Shown here: piece after piece, positions 1 through 10,941 of the stretch | Layout: each line of letters starts with the position of its first letter | Numbering within the stretch: position 1 is the first letter of the stretch | Source of the DNA: Oceanispirochaeta sp963676905 | Lineage (GTDB): Bacteria; Spirochaetota; Spirochaetia; DSM-2461 | Direction: 5' to 3' | Length of the DNA stretch: 64,000 nt | Assembly (NCBI GenBank): GCA_963676905.2 | Contig: CAXXVE010000001.1 | Span: forward strand, 3,906,001 to 3,970,000 | The notes under the pieces: model-generated | What the model saw: only the letters and a program-made list of their open reading frames with translations | What the model was told of the DNA's origin: nothing | Database searches by the model: none | Position numbers and translations under genes: made by a program

Positions 1-3000
1 GCAGCTCTGCCCCCTGAACCTGTGAGTTCTATATGTCCCTCAAGGCCTGCTGTGGAGCTGTCGCTTTCATTGTTCCAGAAGAAGGGATCAATGCTGACCT
101 GCGGAGGAGTTACATCCCTCAGGGCCACATCCATCACCATGGAAAGTGAAGCACTCTGGCTGTTCACGCCCACTTCAGACTCATCGGTGCTGTCCCAGAA
201 GGTAAAGCTGAAGGTCTGATTGGCGGCATCGACGATTTCACTGCCCGTGTCTCCGGGAGAGAGGAAATCCTCAAGGGTCAGCTCAATTGCGGCGGTATCA
301 AGGATCTCTTCATTGGCTCCGCTGCCGGAGTAGTCTGTTCCGGCGGCCCATGGTGTATCAGTATCCACATCAACTGCATAGTAGGGAACAGTCTCACCGG
401 ACCTTGTTACATTGTATCCATAATAGAGATTGCCGTTTCCTCCCACAATTTCAGGAATAATGGCAACATTACCCTTAATAGCCATAAGGGAATCACCCAC
501 AGCGCCCATTGCATAGCTGTCTGTCAGCCGGGTTGAGTCATATTCAATGCCTGCATCTGCGGAGTCAAACATATCGGAGTGATCTACACCGAAGAGATCT
601 CCCGTAAGTTCATCGGTTTCTACAGTACCGCTGCCGTCATCATCGCTGCCGTACCAGACAGCAGCCAGACGGGGCGCATTATTGGCGACCCTTGTATTGC
701 TTTTATAGCTGTACACATCAACTTCAGAGGCATCATCCCCTGTATAACTTCCCTGAACGACACTGCCCACAATTCCGATAGAGTAGTTGCCGGCTTCATC
801 AAAAGCGACATAGTGTATTTCGATGGGACCGTCGGGGATGTTCCGGGAGTTGATATTGGCTTCCCAGATGGCTGTTCCCCCCTGAACGGAGACGCTCTCA
901 ACCATGCTGTCACTGTCATCGTTGATAACATTGGTATAGTAACCGTTTGCTCCCATTACTGTTCCGTTGGATTCGGTCAGTTCATGATCCACAACCTGAG
1001 CCACAGCAAAGTATGCCGTATCCTCTCCAATAGCCGGAGATCCGTCAATGATGACGGTGGCCCCGCTGACAGAGGTGATTGTATAGATTGCCCCGCCGAT
1101 CTTGACAAGCCCGCCGGGATGGATATTGGGGTTAACCGAATTAAGAGTCAGAACCTTCAGGTTTTCCTCACGGCCGATTCCCGTTTCTGTCATCCAGTAC
1201 AAACCTGAATCATACTGCAGAGACTCATAGGCCAGTTTGTTGGACAGATCGTCTTTGAGGTACCAGGTGTCGTAGACGGCTCTCGTGTCTGTTCCCCTTC
1301 TGAGGAAGTAGAAGGCTACTCTGGCAAAACCGCTCTGGCTTGCAGTGGAACTGCTGTTCTCAAAGACTCTGGAGCCCAGTGTATAGAATCCGTTGCTCTG
1401 GACCACCCTTTCATCAATATCAAAGTTCCCGTCCGTATCGGCCAGAAGCTCAGGAGCCTTATTGTCGAAATTCAGGCTGATATCTTTATCGATGCGTCTC
1501 TTGTTGCCGTCATCGTTGTCAACGGCGGAAAGGACATAGGAGAGGGTACCGAAGGTGTCGGCATCCGAACCGATAAGGGCTTTGATGCGGTACCCGTAAG
1601 TTCCGGTCCAGGTTCCGTCATTGGCTACGGCTGTGGTCTGAAAATCGCTGCTGCCTGACATGGAGATGCTGCTGATTCCGCTCTCATCTTCCACGCTTCC
1701 CACAAGCCACCACTGGCCTTTGAGCCACATACCGTCGGAGTACTCTTTGGATGCAACGATATCACCGGTTCCGGCAGCATTGTTGCTGTACTGATAGAGG
1801 TAGAGGGGCTCGCTGGAACCGATCCGGGGAGCGGCAGAGTCGATAGTAACGATGCAGTCTTCTGATGTATCCAGAGAACTGATATTGCCGTCTATATCTA
1901 TGGCATAGATACGGAGTGCAATTTGATTGTTCTCTCCATCCGTACCGTTAAACTCTCCGTCTTCATTGAGGGTATAGCTCCAGGAGATGCTGTCCCCTAC
2001 TTCGATTCCGTACTGATCGGCAGGACCTGCTGTTACAGGATCACCGAAGAACTTTACTATTTCACCGGAGAAGACATCACTTAAGGCTCTGTTGTCCGGC
2101 AGAAGTTCGGCACCTGCTGATGCAGCAGAGCTGTTATCCCACTGAAAACCGTCCGCGGGGTCATACCCGGGGTCAATCTGCAGATAGATTCCTGTAATAC
2201 TCTTGTCATCCTCGGCTGTTCCCTGAATACGGAGGATTCCCCCCTGAATAACATTTCCACCGCGGGAGCTGTAGACAAGACCGTTGTAGCTTACAGTGCG
2301 GTCAGTGCTGTTAACACTGCTCAGTGAGCCCAAAAGGGTATTCATTGAGATATCGCTGTAAACATCATCCCCGGGCAGGGGGCTTTCACCTGCGGTATAA
2401 ACCATACCTGCACCGCTGTTGTACCATCCGTAGGAGGAGGCCGAAGGATAGGTCATGGAGACAATGGGGATATCACCCTGGGGATCCACCTTCAGAGTGT
2501 AGTAAATGGATTCATCACTGTTGCCGTAGGCATCGGTGGTTCTGAAATGAATATATAGAGTCGTAATGTCAGTATACTTGGAACCGTCGCTGACATAGAC
2601 AACAGAACCGGACTCATTGAGTTCCAGACTGCTGTTCAGGGCCACAATATAGCGCTTCAGAGTCCTGTCGTGAGTAAATCCGTCATAGTTGTTGATATCA
2701 TCATCAAAGTTGACACGCCATGAGGAGAGGGCGCTCAGTACCTTATGGGCACCGTAGACAGTATAGTCGGGGTCCCCGCTTCCTGAATCTACAGGAACGG
2801 TCCAGAAATTCGGTTCATCTGAGGGAACATCGGAGGAAGAGGTGACTTTATACAGAACTTCCTGGGCGCTGCCGCCGGTAGCCCCCTTGAGATTGACCGT
2901 ACCGCTGACCTGATCATTATTGTCATGACTGTCCAGGTTCAGGGTGGGAGCTGTGTTATCGATGATCAGAGAGACTGTGGACTTTGTTGTAAGACCTGCC

Positions 3001-6000
3001 CTGTCTTTAACTGTTATAGAAAGAGACCGGCTCCCTGAAGCCAGAGTCGAAATATCAATATCCGCGGCATAGTCATTATACAGATTCCCGTTGATTGTTT
3101 CTGTGGCGGTCCCGGCTGCAGCTGCGTATGTATAGACCGCACCGGCCTCATCATCCACCTTCTCTTCCAGACTCATTTCCACAGATTCAATGTCATTGGC
3201 ATCATAGCTGAACTGCCTCAACTGAATGGAATCAACTGTACCACCGAAAGTTTTTGAAGAGACAGCCGTTGACCACTGATCCACAGCTTCCAGATACTGT
3301 ACTGAGGTAACATCGGGATTCTGTGTATCCACAGTAATATACAGAGCCGTAGCCCAGCTGGCGGAGTCGGAATAACCGTATGTATTGGGAGTTGCCTCAT
3401 TGTCTGTCAGCTTCGGAGATTCCAGGCTGTATGATGGCGCTTCAGATGCGGTAAACAGGGTACCTGCCGCATCGGTGACTCTAAAGAGCATGGTATAAGC
3501 TCCGTCCTCAGCGATCTGATAGGTCCATGCCCCGCTGGACACAGGTATGACTGTCCAGTTTGAACCGCTGTCGGAAGAGACTTCCAGCTTGTTCACACCA
3601 TCATCATCGGAGACTGTTCCATAAATAACATTGGCCTGTTTCAGCCATATATAATTGACTGAGGACATCTCACCCAGAGTCAGATTGTTAAGTTTAATCT
3701 CGGGCCGGTCCGCATCCTGATCGGGATTCAATGATATAGATGCATAACCTGTATTTCCGGCAGTATCAGTCAGCTCAAGCCTGAGATTGTACTGAATGCC
3801 GTCGGCAGATGCATTGCTGTCATAGGCGGCGGTGTCGTATGCAGTACTGTCAAACCCTGTGACACTCCAGTTATAAGTCCCGCTTATGGTCACATCGGAG
3901 GAGATATCCTCCCAGGTTCCGGAGCTGTTTTCAATTTCAAGTTTTCCGATGGGATTCAGGGATCTGTTATCCTCGGCGGTACCTGAGAAACTGATGGTCT
4001 TGTTGATGACTGAAGCGTCAGCGTGAGAGGTAAATACACCCTCGGGAAGTTCTGTATCACGGATAATGCTCAGAGTCGAAACGGCGGAGGAATTACCCGC
4101 ACTGTCCACTGCCCTTACATAAAGGGTGTGGCTTCCGTCATTCATTGCCCCATCAGCCAGAGTTTCCTGTGAAAGGACAAGATTCTGAGAGCCGGCAGGG
4201 TTAATGAAGGCAATGGTCTGGCCTTCGCTGTCTGTACCGCCCTCTACGGCTGTATCTTCGACTGTGGCAAAATTATCCAGACTCAGCTCGATCCGTTCCA
4301 CACCGCTGTCGTCATCGCTGTAGTCAGCGGTTACAACAAGATCTGAATCAGCATTGATCTGCTGTCCCGAAGCGGGAGAAGAGATGGAAACGGCGGGAAC
4401 AAGGGTATCAACCAGTATGGTCTGCCAGTCGGTTTCTTCCTGTAAAAAGAGATTCCCTGCCTTGTCGGTGCTGCGGAGCAGCAGAAGACTTGTCCCGTTA
4501 TTGAGTCTGATGGTGGCATTGAAGCTTGTAATGCCTTCACTTGTTGAAGAGGTGAAAAGTGACCAGTTTTCATCATCATCGGCTCCGTTGTCTATCACAT
4601 AGGCACCGTCGATAATCTGATAAAACCCCTCGTCCACAAGGAGATACTCCATTGAATCAACACCGCTTCCGTCATTGTCCGATGCGGTGCCGCTGAAGCT
4701 TATATTTGCTGCAGAGAGCCATTCGCTTCCGGCGGTGGTGTACGTATCAAGGGATGGGAGTTCCCTGTCAATCATGATATTCCGGGTCACCACTGAAGTT
4801 CTATCAGCCCCGTCGGTAATTGTAAGGGTAAAACTGTAGCTGCCGTCTTCCAGAACATCTGTATGGTTATCAGAATTGATGGGGATAAGACTGCTCCAGC
4901 CAACCCCGTCTCCTGAATCAGACCCGCCGAAGTCCGCAGGAGTCAGAGACTCCAGCTCAGCGATGTTTCCCTCTTCATCTTCATACTCAATGACAATGGA
5001 GGTGAGTTCGTTACTTTCCGTCCATGTACCGGACAGGGTGAAATCATCGTTGAGATAGAAAGTATCCGTCGAAGCGATACCGGACTCTGTGAGAGCCGGG
5101 GCGTTCAGATCGTAGTAGAAGGTAATATCAGAGAGGGTCTGATTTCCCACCGCGTCGGTGGACCGGACATGAAGTGTTTTGGCGCCTTCCGACTCACTGC
5201 CCAGGTCAAGGGTATCGCTCCACTCGATTCCATCGAGGTTCAGAGCTTTCCAGACTCCATTGTCGAGTCGATATTCCACATCTTCGGCTCCGTCAAATCC
5301 GATACCACCGGTATCTCTTACGGTTCCGGATAGCGGATAGCTGATACTGTCCACGGCTTCTCTTTCAAGAGGTGCCGAGACTGTCAGAGTCGGCGCTGTT
5401 GTGTCTATAACGAGGACCTGCTGGTCTGTGCTTGATTTTCCGGCTTCATCCGTTACAGTCAGGGTAAAGACATAGAGGCCGTCTGAAAGGCCCTGCTCCG
5501 ATTCATCAATCCCGGTTGTGGCAGGATCATCTTCAGGGGCAGGCTGGAAAGTTCTGCTCCAGACTCCATCTGCGGGAGAGAGGATCTCTGTGACCTTACT
5601 TCCACCGTTGCGTGTGTAACTGAGCTCTACAGAAGACGCGGCCCGTACGGCGGCATCGGAACGATTAAATGCGTCATCATCGGCAGTACCCGACAGGGTA
5701 AAATTTTCTCGTGAATAGTTCTCCCCACCGGAACTGACAAAGGTTCCCGTCGCGTTCATGACGGCACGGGGAGTCATATGGTCAATATTGATAAGGGTGC
5801 TGTCTGTTAGCGACTCCTTACCGGCCCGGTCTACCGCCTTGAACAGCACTTCCAGAGAGCCTTCTGCCAGAGTAGAGATATCAGGACTTCCGGACCAGGC
5901 TGTAGTACCGCTGATCTGCTGCCAGCTTGTTCCGCTGTCAAGGGAATAGAGAACTTTTTCTACTCCAGAGGCACCGCTGCCTGTACCGGGATCTTCTGCG

Positions 6001-9000
6001 GTCCCGGAGATTGTAACCGATTCATCAAAGTACCCGCTGATGGATTCAGGAGCCGTCACAACCGGTGCAGTTGTATCCACACTGATAATCCGGCGCAGAG
6101 ATTTTGTCCTGTTTGCCTGATCCACAGCAGTTATGGTGAACTCATAAAGGCCGTCCTGAATACCCATTGCCGTATCCCCGCTGTTATCGGGGTCTACATC
6201 AATATCATAACTCCAGGGTATATCCTCACCACTTGTATTTGATCCGTCCTGATAAGCTTCGAGAACAGTATCAGAGCCGTCTTTTGTATAACTGATCCGG
6301 ATCTCTTTCAGGCTGTTGGATTCAGTCCATGTTCCGGCAAAACTGAAATCGTTGTCCACATAGGTTGTGGATGTAGCGCTGTAGCCTGCTTCCGTGAGTG
6401 CCGGAGGGGCAACATCATAGTAGAAAGAGACCTCTGCGGTACTCCTGTTTCCAAGGGCATCGGTAGAACGGACATAGAGGGTTTTGGCCCCTTCCGAACC
6501 AGTCAGAGAAAGTCCTTCCCGGCTCCAGGATATTCCGCTGAGATTCAGAGAAGTCCAGGATAGATTGTCCTGACTGTATTCCACATCCCTGTCGAGATCG
6601 AATCCCACTCCCCCGGTATCACGGGCTGTTCCGCTGATCGTAAAGGTAGCTTCTTCCACGGCTTCATCGTCAACTGGTGAAGAGACGACAAGTACCGGTG
6701 CAGTGGTATCCACATTCAGAACCGTCTGTGCCGTGCTGATTCTGCCGACCTCATCGCTTACGGTGAGGGTGAACTCATAGAGCCCGTCCTGCAGTCCGCT
6801 CTCAGACTCATCAACCTCTGTGGTGGCCGGATCATCTTCAATGACCGCTGGAGAAGACCAGGACCAGCTGCCGTCGGTTCCCGGAACCAGGTTTACGGAA
6901 ACCTTACTGCCTCCGTTCCGGGTATAACTCAGTACGGACGCCGCCGCAGCCCTGACCGATGCGTCCGCCCTGTCAAAGGCATCGTCATCAGCAACTCCCT
7001 GAAGGGCAAAGGCTTCGCGGGTATAGTCTTCACCACCAAAAACGGCCAGGGTTCCTGAAATGTTCATTTCCGCCCGGGGGGCGTTATGGTCGATGAGTAT
7101 GGTTCTGATAATCTGATCCGAGTACCGTCCACCGCCGTCTAAGGCTCTGAACCGGATTGTCATGCTGTCCTCAGCCATTCCTGCAGTGCTTATATTTCCC
7201 GACCAGGCGGTTGTGCCGTTCAGAGCATACCACTGAGCACTTTCATTCTCACCGGCAACTGTATCAAGGGAGTACTCAATGGTTCTGACACCCGATGCCT
7301 TCTCACCGGGATCCTGCGCTGTACCGCTGATGGATAGAGACTCATCCACATAGGAGGGAAGGAGAGATGTCAGTACAATTGTCGGCGCAGTAGCATCAAT
7401 GTAGAGATTCCTTGTAATGGAAGTGGAACGGCCGGCGGCATCGGATGCTGTAAACACGAGAGCATACTGTCCATCACTGAGGCCGTCTGATATTTTATTG
7501 AAGGCATAGCTCCAATCCCCTTCGGAATCGACAGGAACATCGACAGCTTCCTGACCGTCTATGGAAAGCTTCAGAGCCGTCAGCTCATTTTCATCTGAAG
7601 CCTGACCGGATATGGAGATCTCGGAACTGATAATCTGCAGTTCCGAAGTACCCGTTCCCGTCAGGACAGGAGCCGTCCGGTCAAGGTAGACCGAGATTAT
7701 TTCAGAATCCGCAGAAACTGCCCCCTTAGTGAACTCTCCGCCGGTTTCACCCGTGTCCGAAGCCGAAAGTATTATCTCATAGGGGTCAGCACTCTGAGGC
7801 AGAACTGCATCTGAGGGGAGGTCGTAGTGCCAGGTATACTCGGTCAAACCGTTTGATGTTTCATCCACTGTAACCGAATCATTCCATTGCAGGGTACCGT
7901 TATCAAAGTGGATCATTATTGAAGCCAGACTCAGGCCGTCATCATCTGTCACCTTTCCGGTGAGAGTGGTTTTATTTAAACCGATCAGATTTTCGGCAGC
8001 TCCTCCGGCATCGAGGTTTGTAAACTGGAAGGCAGGCAGGTCTGTGCCCTGATCAAGGGTGAACTCATAGCGTTTTGCCTCGATCTCGGCATCCGACGAG
8101 TTGTTTCCGGAACTGTCCCGGGCCCGGACATAGACAACATAGTCTCCATCATCCAGAACAGTGCTGTCGAACCAGAAGGACCAGGAATAGGTCCTGTCCA
8201 GAAGAGACCAGGAGGAAACATCAGAGACCGTGACCGAACCTGTATCCTTCAGAAGGGCATACTCCACCCTTTCTACCTGATTCTCATCACTGGCAGTTCC
8301 CTTTATCTGTATAAGCCCGTTGAGCCCGGCAGACCTTTGAGTGCTGCCGTACAGATCTGTAAACTCAATTTCAGGGGCAGAGGTGTCCTTGATCAGAGAC
8401 AGATCGCTGTAGGACACCTTGCCTGTATAGTCAACAGTGCGGAACTTAAGATCGATGTTTCCTTCACTGCAGGCAGCCAGATCCAAGTCATACTCCCAGT
8501 CCACCGAATCCAGCAGAACAGATCCTGCAGTAAAGATAGTGTCGTATACATCTTCCCCGTTCTCGGTCTGACCGTTGATATTGACAGCCACAGAGGCTAC
8601 AGCTATGCCGTCGGAGGCGTTTCCCCTGATGGTGGCGTCACTGTTGATATAGGCGCCCTGAAAACCGGAACTCAGTGAGTTTTCTCCCCATAGGATCTCA
8701 CTGATGGACATGGTGGGTACACCTGTATCGTAGATAAAGGGGATCAGTGATGAGGTCTTAAGGGTGCTGCTGTATATATCAGCTGCCCGGATGCGGAAGC
8801 TATGGGCTCCCTGACTGAGTGAAGAGATGGGGAAATCCCAGTTTACCGAAAGACCGCTGCCCGATACAGTCGGGGCAGTCCAGCTTCCAGACTCATCCAC
8901 TTCAACTTCAATGGAGCTGAGATCGACACCGTCGTCATCCTGAATCCGCCCGATAAGAGAGGGAGATCCGGAAAAGGAGTTATCCATTGCCGTGACACCT

Positions 9001-10871
9001 GATCCTGTGCTCAGGTTATCAAAATACATAACAGGGAGGTCTGTATCCTGATTCAGAAGAACTGTGACAGGACCTGTCATCTCATTACCCGCTTCATCTC
9101 TGACATTCAGGGAGATGCTGAGGGCATGATTATCAGTGTATTCAGTGGTATCAATGTTTTTATACCAGAAATAGCGGGTACTGGCGGTACCCGGTGCACC
9201 GCCTGTGAGTACGGTATCCAGATCGGCGTTGGTATCGAATTCATTGATACTGTCGTTGAGGGTATAGCTGTTGGAGACGGTTCCGTCACTGACAGTCAGT
9301 ATCATTTCGGAGATGGAGCTCTGGTTGCTTGTGGTACCGTGAACCTGAATCATACCGTTGACGGTGGCGTTATTCTGTGGAGAAAGATAGATGACAACAG
9401 GATCAGCCGAATCTATATTCACAAGAAGGGAATCGGTGTTGAACTTCTCGCTGAAGTCAACGGCCCTGAACCTGAGGGTATGGGAACCGTCAGTAAGCTG
9501 GGGTACATTGGCCGTCCAGCTGTGAACCTCGGATTCGCTTTCAGGGACTCCGAAAGTGGCAACAGTAGTATATGATCCTCCATCCACACTCATATCCACA
9601 CGCTGTACACCGACCCTGTCTGATGTGACACCGCTGACTGTGAAACCCGAGTTTTTATATACTCCCGACTCGGGGGAGTCTATTTGAATAGAAGGTCCTG
9701 CTGAATCGATGACAAACATCAGTTCTTCCGACACCGAAGGAGTCCCGTAAATATCCTCAGAGCGGATCTGAAGGGTATAGTGGCCTTCTCCCAGCATGCT
9801 CAGATTATGACTCCAGGATGCGACCATGCTGTTGGCATCGGGAACCTGGGTTACTCCGGTCCAGCTTCCCTGGTCCAGGGAGATCTCGATGGAGGAGACA
9901 TTGACCCCGTCGTCATCAAGGACCCGGCCAAAGGCCTGAAGGCTGTCTGTAAGGACCATGGAATCTTCTGAGGGTGTATCGAACTCATAGTAGGGAAGGT
10001 CGAAATTCTGATCCACATAGAGGGAGATCCTGCTCATCCGGCTTACTTCCAGAATGCTTCTTGTAAGCTGTATGCCGTCGCCGATCACCCCTTCCCTTTC
10101 AAGAAGCTCCAGTTCATCCACTGAAAAGGAGTTGTCTGAATTGGAGTCAAGAAGATCACTGTAGTCATAAAAATAACTGCTTGAGTTTCCGGCAAGGTCG
10201 GTGGCGATGATTTCAAACCCGTAGGTGCCGGTTGTCTCAGTATAGGACTCGCTGTCAAAATCAAAACTCCAGGAGTTTGTCATGTCTTCAAGGAGTTTCC
10301 GGTTCTCCTCTTCAAGGCTTACTCCCCCCTCATTCCAGGGCAGTTCATTGCCGTTACCGTCAAAAAGGAGCACTTCCACCGAAGCTATCCTGAATTTATC
10401 AGCCACCTCACCCTTGATGGCGATATCTCCGTTAAAGGTTCCATTAAAACTGAGGGGTTCTTTAACAAGCACAACAGGAGCATGATTGTCAAAATACAGG
10501 ACAAGACTCTGTTTTGTGGACTTGCCTGAAGCATCTGTGATCACAACGGTGACTTCATAACTGCCGTCACTGTATTTCTCTGTCGGAACAAGGACTTTCC
10601 AGGAGTTGTTCTGAACATCTATCTCGGCGTTCAGGCTCGTTTGAGCCGAATTGATCAGAACAGAAATTGAGCTTATTGTGCCGTCATCCTCGTAGTTCCC
10701 GGTCAGGGTTATATCACCGGATACATAACTCTCATTAGCCTGATCCACATCAAGAACCGGTGCGGTTATATCCAGTGATTCTCCCAGTCCCGGAGAGAAC
10801 ATCTCACAGGCTGAAAAAGAGAGGATAAAAGCAATGATTGCTGCGTATTTGAAACTTCTGTTTTTTTTCAC
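1..10871 (-). CDS. Giant Ig-like repeat lipoprotein (partial, C-terminus beyond window)
   Basis: One uninterrupted frame of 3623 codons runs from a GTG at 10871 to the left edge, where it is cut. The GTG has an AGGAG five bases upstream, and no earlier ATG is available. The N-terminus is a lipoprotein signal: two lysines, a hydrophobic core, then F-S-A-C with Cys22 as the lipidated residue. The rest is a string of roughly 95-110-residue beta-sandwich modules with recurring features: D-x-x-A-P linkers, S-G-T-A-x-D-D-x-G, S-x-D-G-G-x-W, and V-R-A-x-D-x-x-G-N. These resemble bacterial Ig-like/cadherin-like domains. Modules between about 4.78 and 7.39 kb form a large tandem duplication. The gene follows the 10942-15750 repeat gene by 70 bases and is probably co-transcribed with it. 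The likely role is surface adhesion or a structural layer; this is inferred from architecture, and no catalytic motif is seen. Confidence 0.85.
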   Translation of the reverse strand, partial: MKKNRSFKYAAIIAFILSFSACEMFSPGLGESLDITAPVLDVDQANESYVSGDITLTGNYEDDGTISSISVLINSAQTSLNAEIDVQNNSWKVLVPTEKYSDGSYEVTVVITDASGKSTKQSLVLYFDNHAPVVLVKEPLSFNGTFNGDIAIKGEVADKFRIASVEVLLFDGNGNELPWNEGGVSLEEENRKLLEDMTNSWSFDFDSESYTETTGTYGFEIIATDLAGNSSSYFYDYSDLLDSNSDNSFSVDELELLEREGVIGDGIQLTRSILEVSRMSRISLYVDQNFDLPYYEFDTPSEDSMVLTDSLQAFGRVLDDDGVNVSSIEISLDQGSWTGVTQVPDANSMVASWSHNLSMLGEGHYTLQIRSEDIYGTPSVSEELMFVIDSAGPSIQIDSPESGVYKNSGFTVSGVTSDRVGVQRVDMSVDGGSYTTVATFGVPESESEVHSWTANVPQLTDGSHTLRFRAVDFSEKFNTDSLLVNIDSADPVVIYLSPQNNATVNGMIQVHGTTSNQSSISEMILTVSDGTVSNSYTLNDSINEFDTNADLDTVLTGGAPGTASTRYFWYKNIDTTEYTDNHALSISLNVRDEAGNEMTGPVTVLLNQDTDLPVMYFDNLSTGSGVTAMDNSFSGSPSLIGRIQDDDGVDLSSIEVEVDESGSWTAPTVSGSGLSVNWDFPISSLSQGAHSFRIRAADIYSSTLKTSSLIPFIYDTGVPTMSISEILWGENSLSSGFQGAYINSDATIRGNASDGIAVASVAVNINGQTENGEDVYDTIFTAGSVLLDSVDWEYDLDLAACSEGNIDLKFRTVDYTGKVSYSDLSLIKDTSAPEIEFTDLYGSTQRSAGLNGLIQIKGTASDENQVERVEYALLKDTGSVTVSDVSSWSLLDRTYSWSFWFDSTVLDDGDYVVYVRARDSSGNNSSDAEIEAKRYEFTLDQGTDLPAFQFTNLDAGGAAENLIGLNKTTLTGKVTDDDGLSLASIMIHFDNGTLQWNDSVTVDETSNGLTEYTWHYDLPSDAVLPQSADPYEIILSASDTGETGGEFTKGAVSADSEIISVYLDRTAPVLTGTGTSELQIISSEISISGQASDENELTALKLSIDGQEAVDVPVDSEGDWSYAFNKISDGLSDGQYALVFTASDAAGRSTSITRNLYIDATAPTIVLTSLLPSYVDESLSISGTAQDPGEKASGVRTIEYSLDTVAGENESAQWYALNGTTAWSGNISTAGMAEDSMTIRFRALDGGGRYSDQIIRTILIDHNAPRAEMNISGTLAVFGGEDYTREAFALQGVADDDAFDRADASVRAAAASVLSYTRNGGSKVSVNLVPGTDGSWSWSSPAVIEDDPATTEVDESESGLQDGLYEFTLTVSDEVGRISTAQTVLNVDTTAPVLVVSSPVDDEAVEEATFTISGTARDTGGVGFDLDRDVEYSQDNLSWTSLNLSGISWSREGLSLTGSEGAKTLYVRSTDALGNRSTAEVSFYYDVAPPALTEAGYSATSTTYVDNDFSFAGTWTESNSLKEIRISYTKDGSDTVLEAYQDGSNTSGEDIPWSYDIDVDPDNSGDTAMGIQDGLYEFTITAVDQANRTKSLRRIISVDTTAPVVTAPESISGYFDESVTISGTAEDPGTGSGASGVEKVLYSLDSGTSWQQISGTTAWSGSPDISTLAEGSLEVLFKAVDRAGKESLTDSTLINIDHMTPRAVMNATGTFVSSGGENYSRENFTLSGTADDDAFNRSDAAVRAASSVELSYTRNGGSKVTEILSPADGVWSRTFQPAPEDDPATTGIDESEQGLSDGLYVFTLTVTDEAGKSSTDQQVLVIDTTAPTLTVSAPLEREAVDSISYPLSGTVRDTGGIGFDGAEDVEYRLDNGVWKALNLDGIEWSDTLDLGSESEGAKTLHVRSTDAVGNQTLSDITFYYDLNAPALTESGIASTDTFYLNDDFTLSGTWTESNELTSIVIEYEDEEGNIAELESLTPADFGGSDSGDGVGWSSLIPINSDNHTDVLEDGSYSFTLTITDGADRTSVVTRNIMIDRELPSLDTYTTAGSEWLSAANISFSGTASDNDGSGVDSMEYLLVDEGFYQIIDGAYVIDNGADDDENWSLFTSSTSEGITSFNATIRLNNGTSLLLLRSTDKAGNLFLQEETDWQTILVDTLVPAVSISSPASGQQINADSDLVVTADYSDDDSGVERIELSLDNFATVEDTAVEGGTDSEGQTIAFINPAGSQNLVLSQETLADGAMNDGSHTLYVRAVDSAGNSSAVSTLSIIRDTELPEGVFTSHADASVINKTISFSGTAEDNRSLNPIGKLEIENSSGTWEDISSDVTISGTYNWSVTGFDSTAYDTAAYDSNASADGIQYNLRLELTDTAGNTGYASISLNPDQDADRPEIKLNNLTLGEMSSVNYIWLKQANVIYGTVSDDDGVNKLEVSSDSGSNWTVIPVSSGAWTYQIAEDGAYTMLFRVTDAAGTLFTASEAPSYSLESPKLTDNEATPNTYGYSDSASWATALYITVDTQNPDVTSVQYLEAVDQWSTAVSSKTFGGTVDSIQLRQFSYDANDIESVEMSLEEKVDDEAGAVYTYAAAAGTATETINGNLYNDYAADIDISTLASGSRSLSITVKDRAGLTTKSTVSLIIDNTAPTLNLDSHDNNDQVSGTVNLKGATGGSAQEVLYKVTSSSDVPSDEPNFWTVPVDSGSGDPDYTVYGAHKVLSALSSWRVNFDDDINNYDGFTHDRTLKRYIVALNSSLELNESGSVVYVSDGSKYTDITTLYIHFRTTDAYGNSDESIYYTLKVDPQGDIPIVSMTYPSASSYGWYNSGAGMVYTAGESPLPGDDVYSDISMNTLLGSLSSVNSTDRTVSYNGLVYSSRGGNVIQGGILRIQGTAEDDKSITGIYLQIDPGYDPADGFQWDNSSAASAGAELLPDNRALSDVFSGEIVKFFGDPVTAGPADQYGIEVGDSISWSYTLNEDGEFNGTDGENNQIALRIYAIDIDGNISSLDTSEDCIVTIDSAAPRIGSSEPLYLYQYSNNAAGTGDIVASKEYSDGMWLKGQWWLVGSVEDESGISSISMSGSSDFQTTAVANDGTWTGTYGYRIKALIGSDADTFGTLSYVLSAVDNDDGNKRRIDKDISLNFDNKAPELLADTDGNFDIDERVVQSNGFYTLGSRVFENSSSTASQSGFARVAFYFLRRGTDTRAVYDTWYLKDDLSNKLAYESLQYDSGLYWMTETGIGREENLKVLTLNSVNPNIHPGGLVKIGGAIYTITSVSGATVIIDGSPAIGEDTAYFAVAQVVDHELTESNGTVMGANGYYTNVINDDSDSMVESVSVQGGTAIWEANINSRNIPDGPIEIHYVAFDEAGNYSIGIVGSVVQGSYTGDDASEVDVYSYKSNTRVANNAPRLAAVWYGSDDDGSGTVETDELTGDLFGVDHSDMFDSADAGIEYDSTRLTDSYAMGAVGDSLMAIKGNVAIIPEIVGGNGNLYYGYNVTRSGETVPYYAVDVDTDTPWAAGTDYSGSGANEEILDTAAIELTLEDFLSPGDTGSEIVDAANQTFSFTFWDSTDESEVGVNSQSASLSMVMDVALRDVTPPQVSIDPFFWNNESDSSTAGLEGHIELTGSGGRA
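4780..7390 (-). repeat. Tandem ~1.3-kb super-repeat inside the giant Ig-like gene
   Basis: Two consecutive blocks of about 1305 bases (roughly 4.78-6.08 and 6.09-7.39 kb) encode the same ordered set of about four Ig-like modules. Anchor points repeat at near-constant spacing. The tagtagaa motif at 5113 recurs at 6418, and the module whose Met codon is at 5757-5759 recurs near 7063. The protein copies share phrases such as S-Y-T-R-N-G-G-S-K-V, E-D-D-P-A-T-T and E-G-A-K-T-L, with many substitutions between. This indicates an old in-frame duplication. The boundaries are approximate because they were found by eye. Confidence 0.7.
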
Positions 10872-10941
10872 AATAACTCCTGAAATTGACCAGTCAGCGA
10901 CTTAGGCCGCTGTCCGTCAGTTTGGATTGTTTTTAACTTTT

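Noticed and set aside
579..1208. 209-residue plus-strand ORF opposite the giant lipoprotein gene
   Set aside because: Antisense to a continuous 3623-codon frame with strong domain homology; its composition mirrors that gene.
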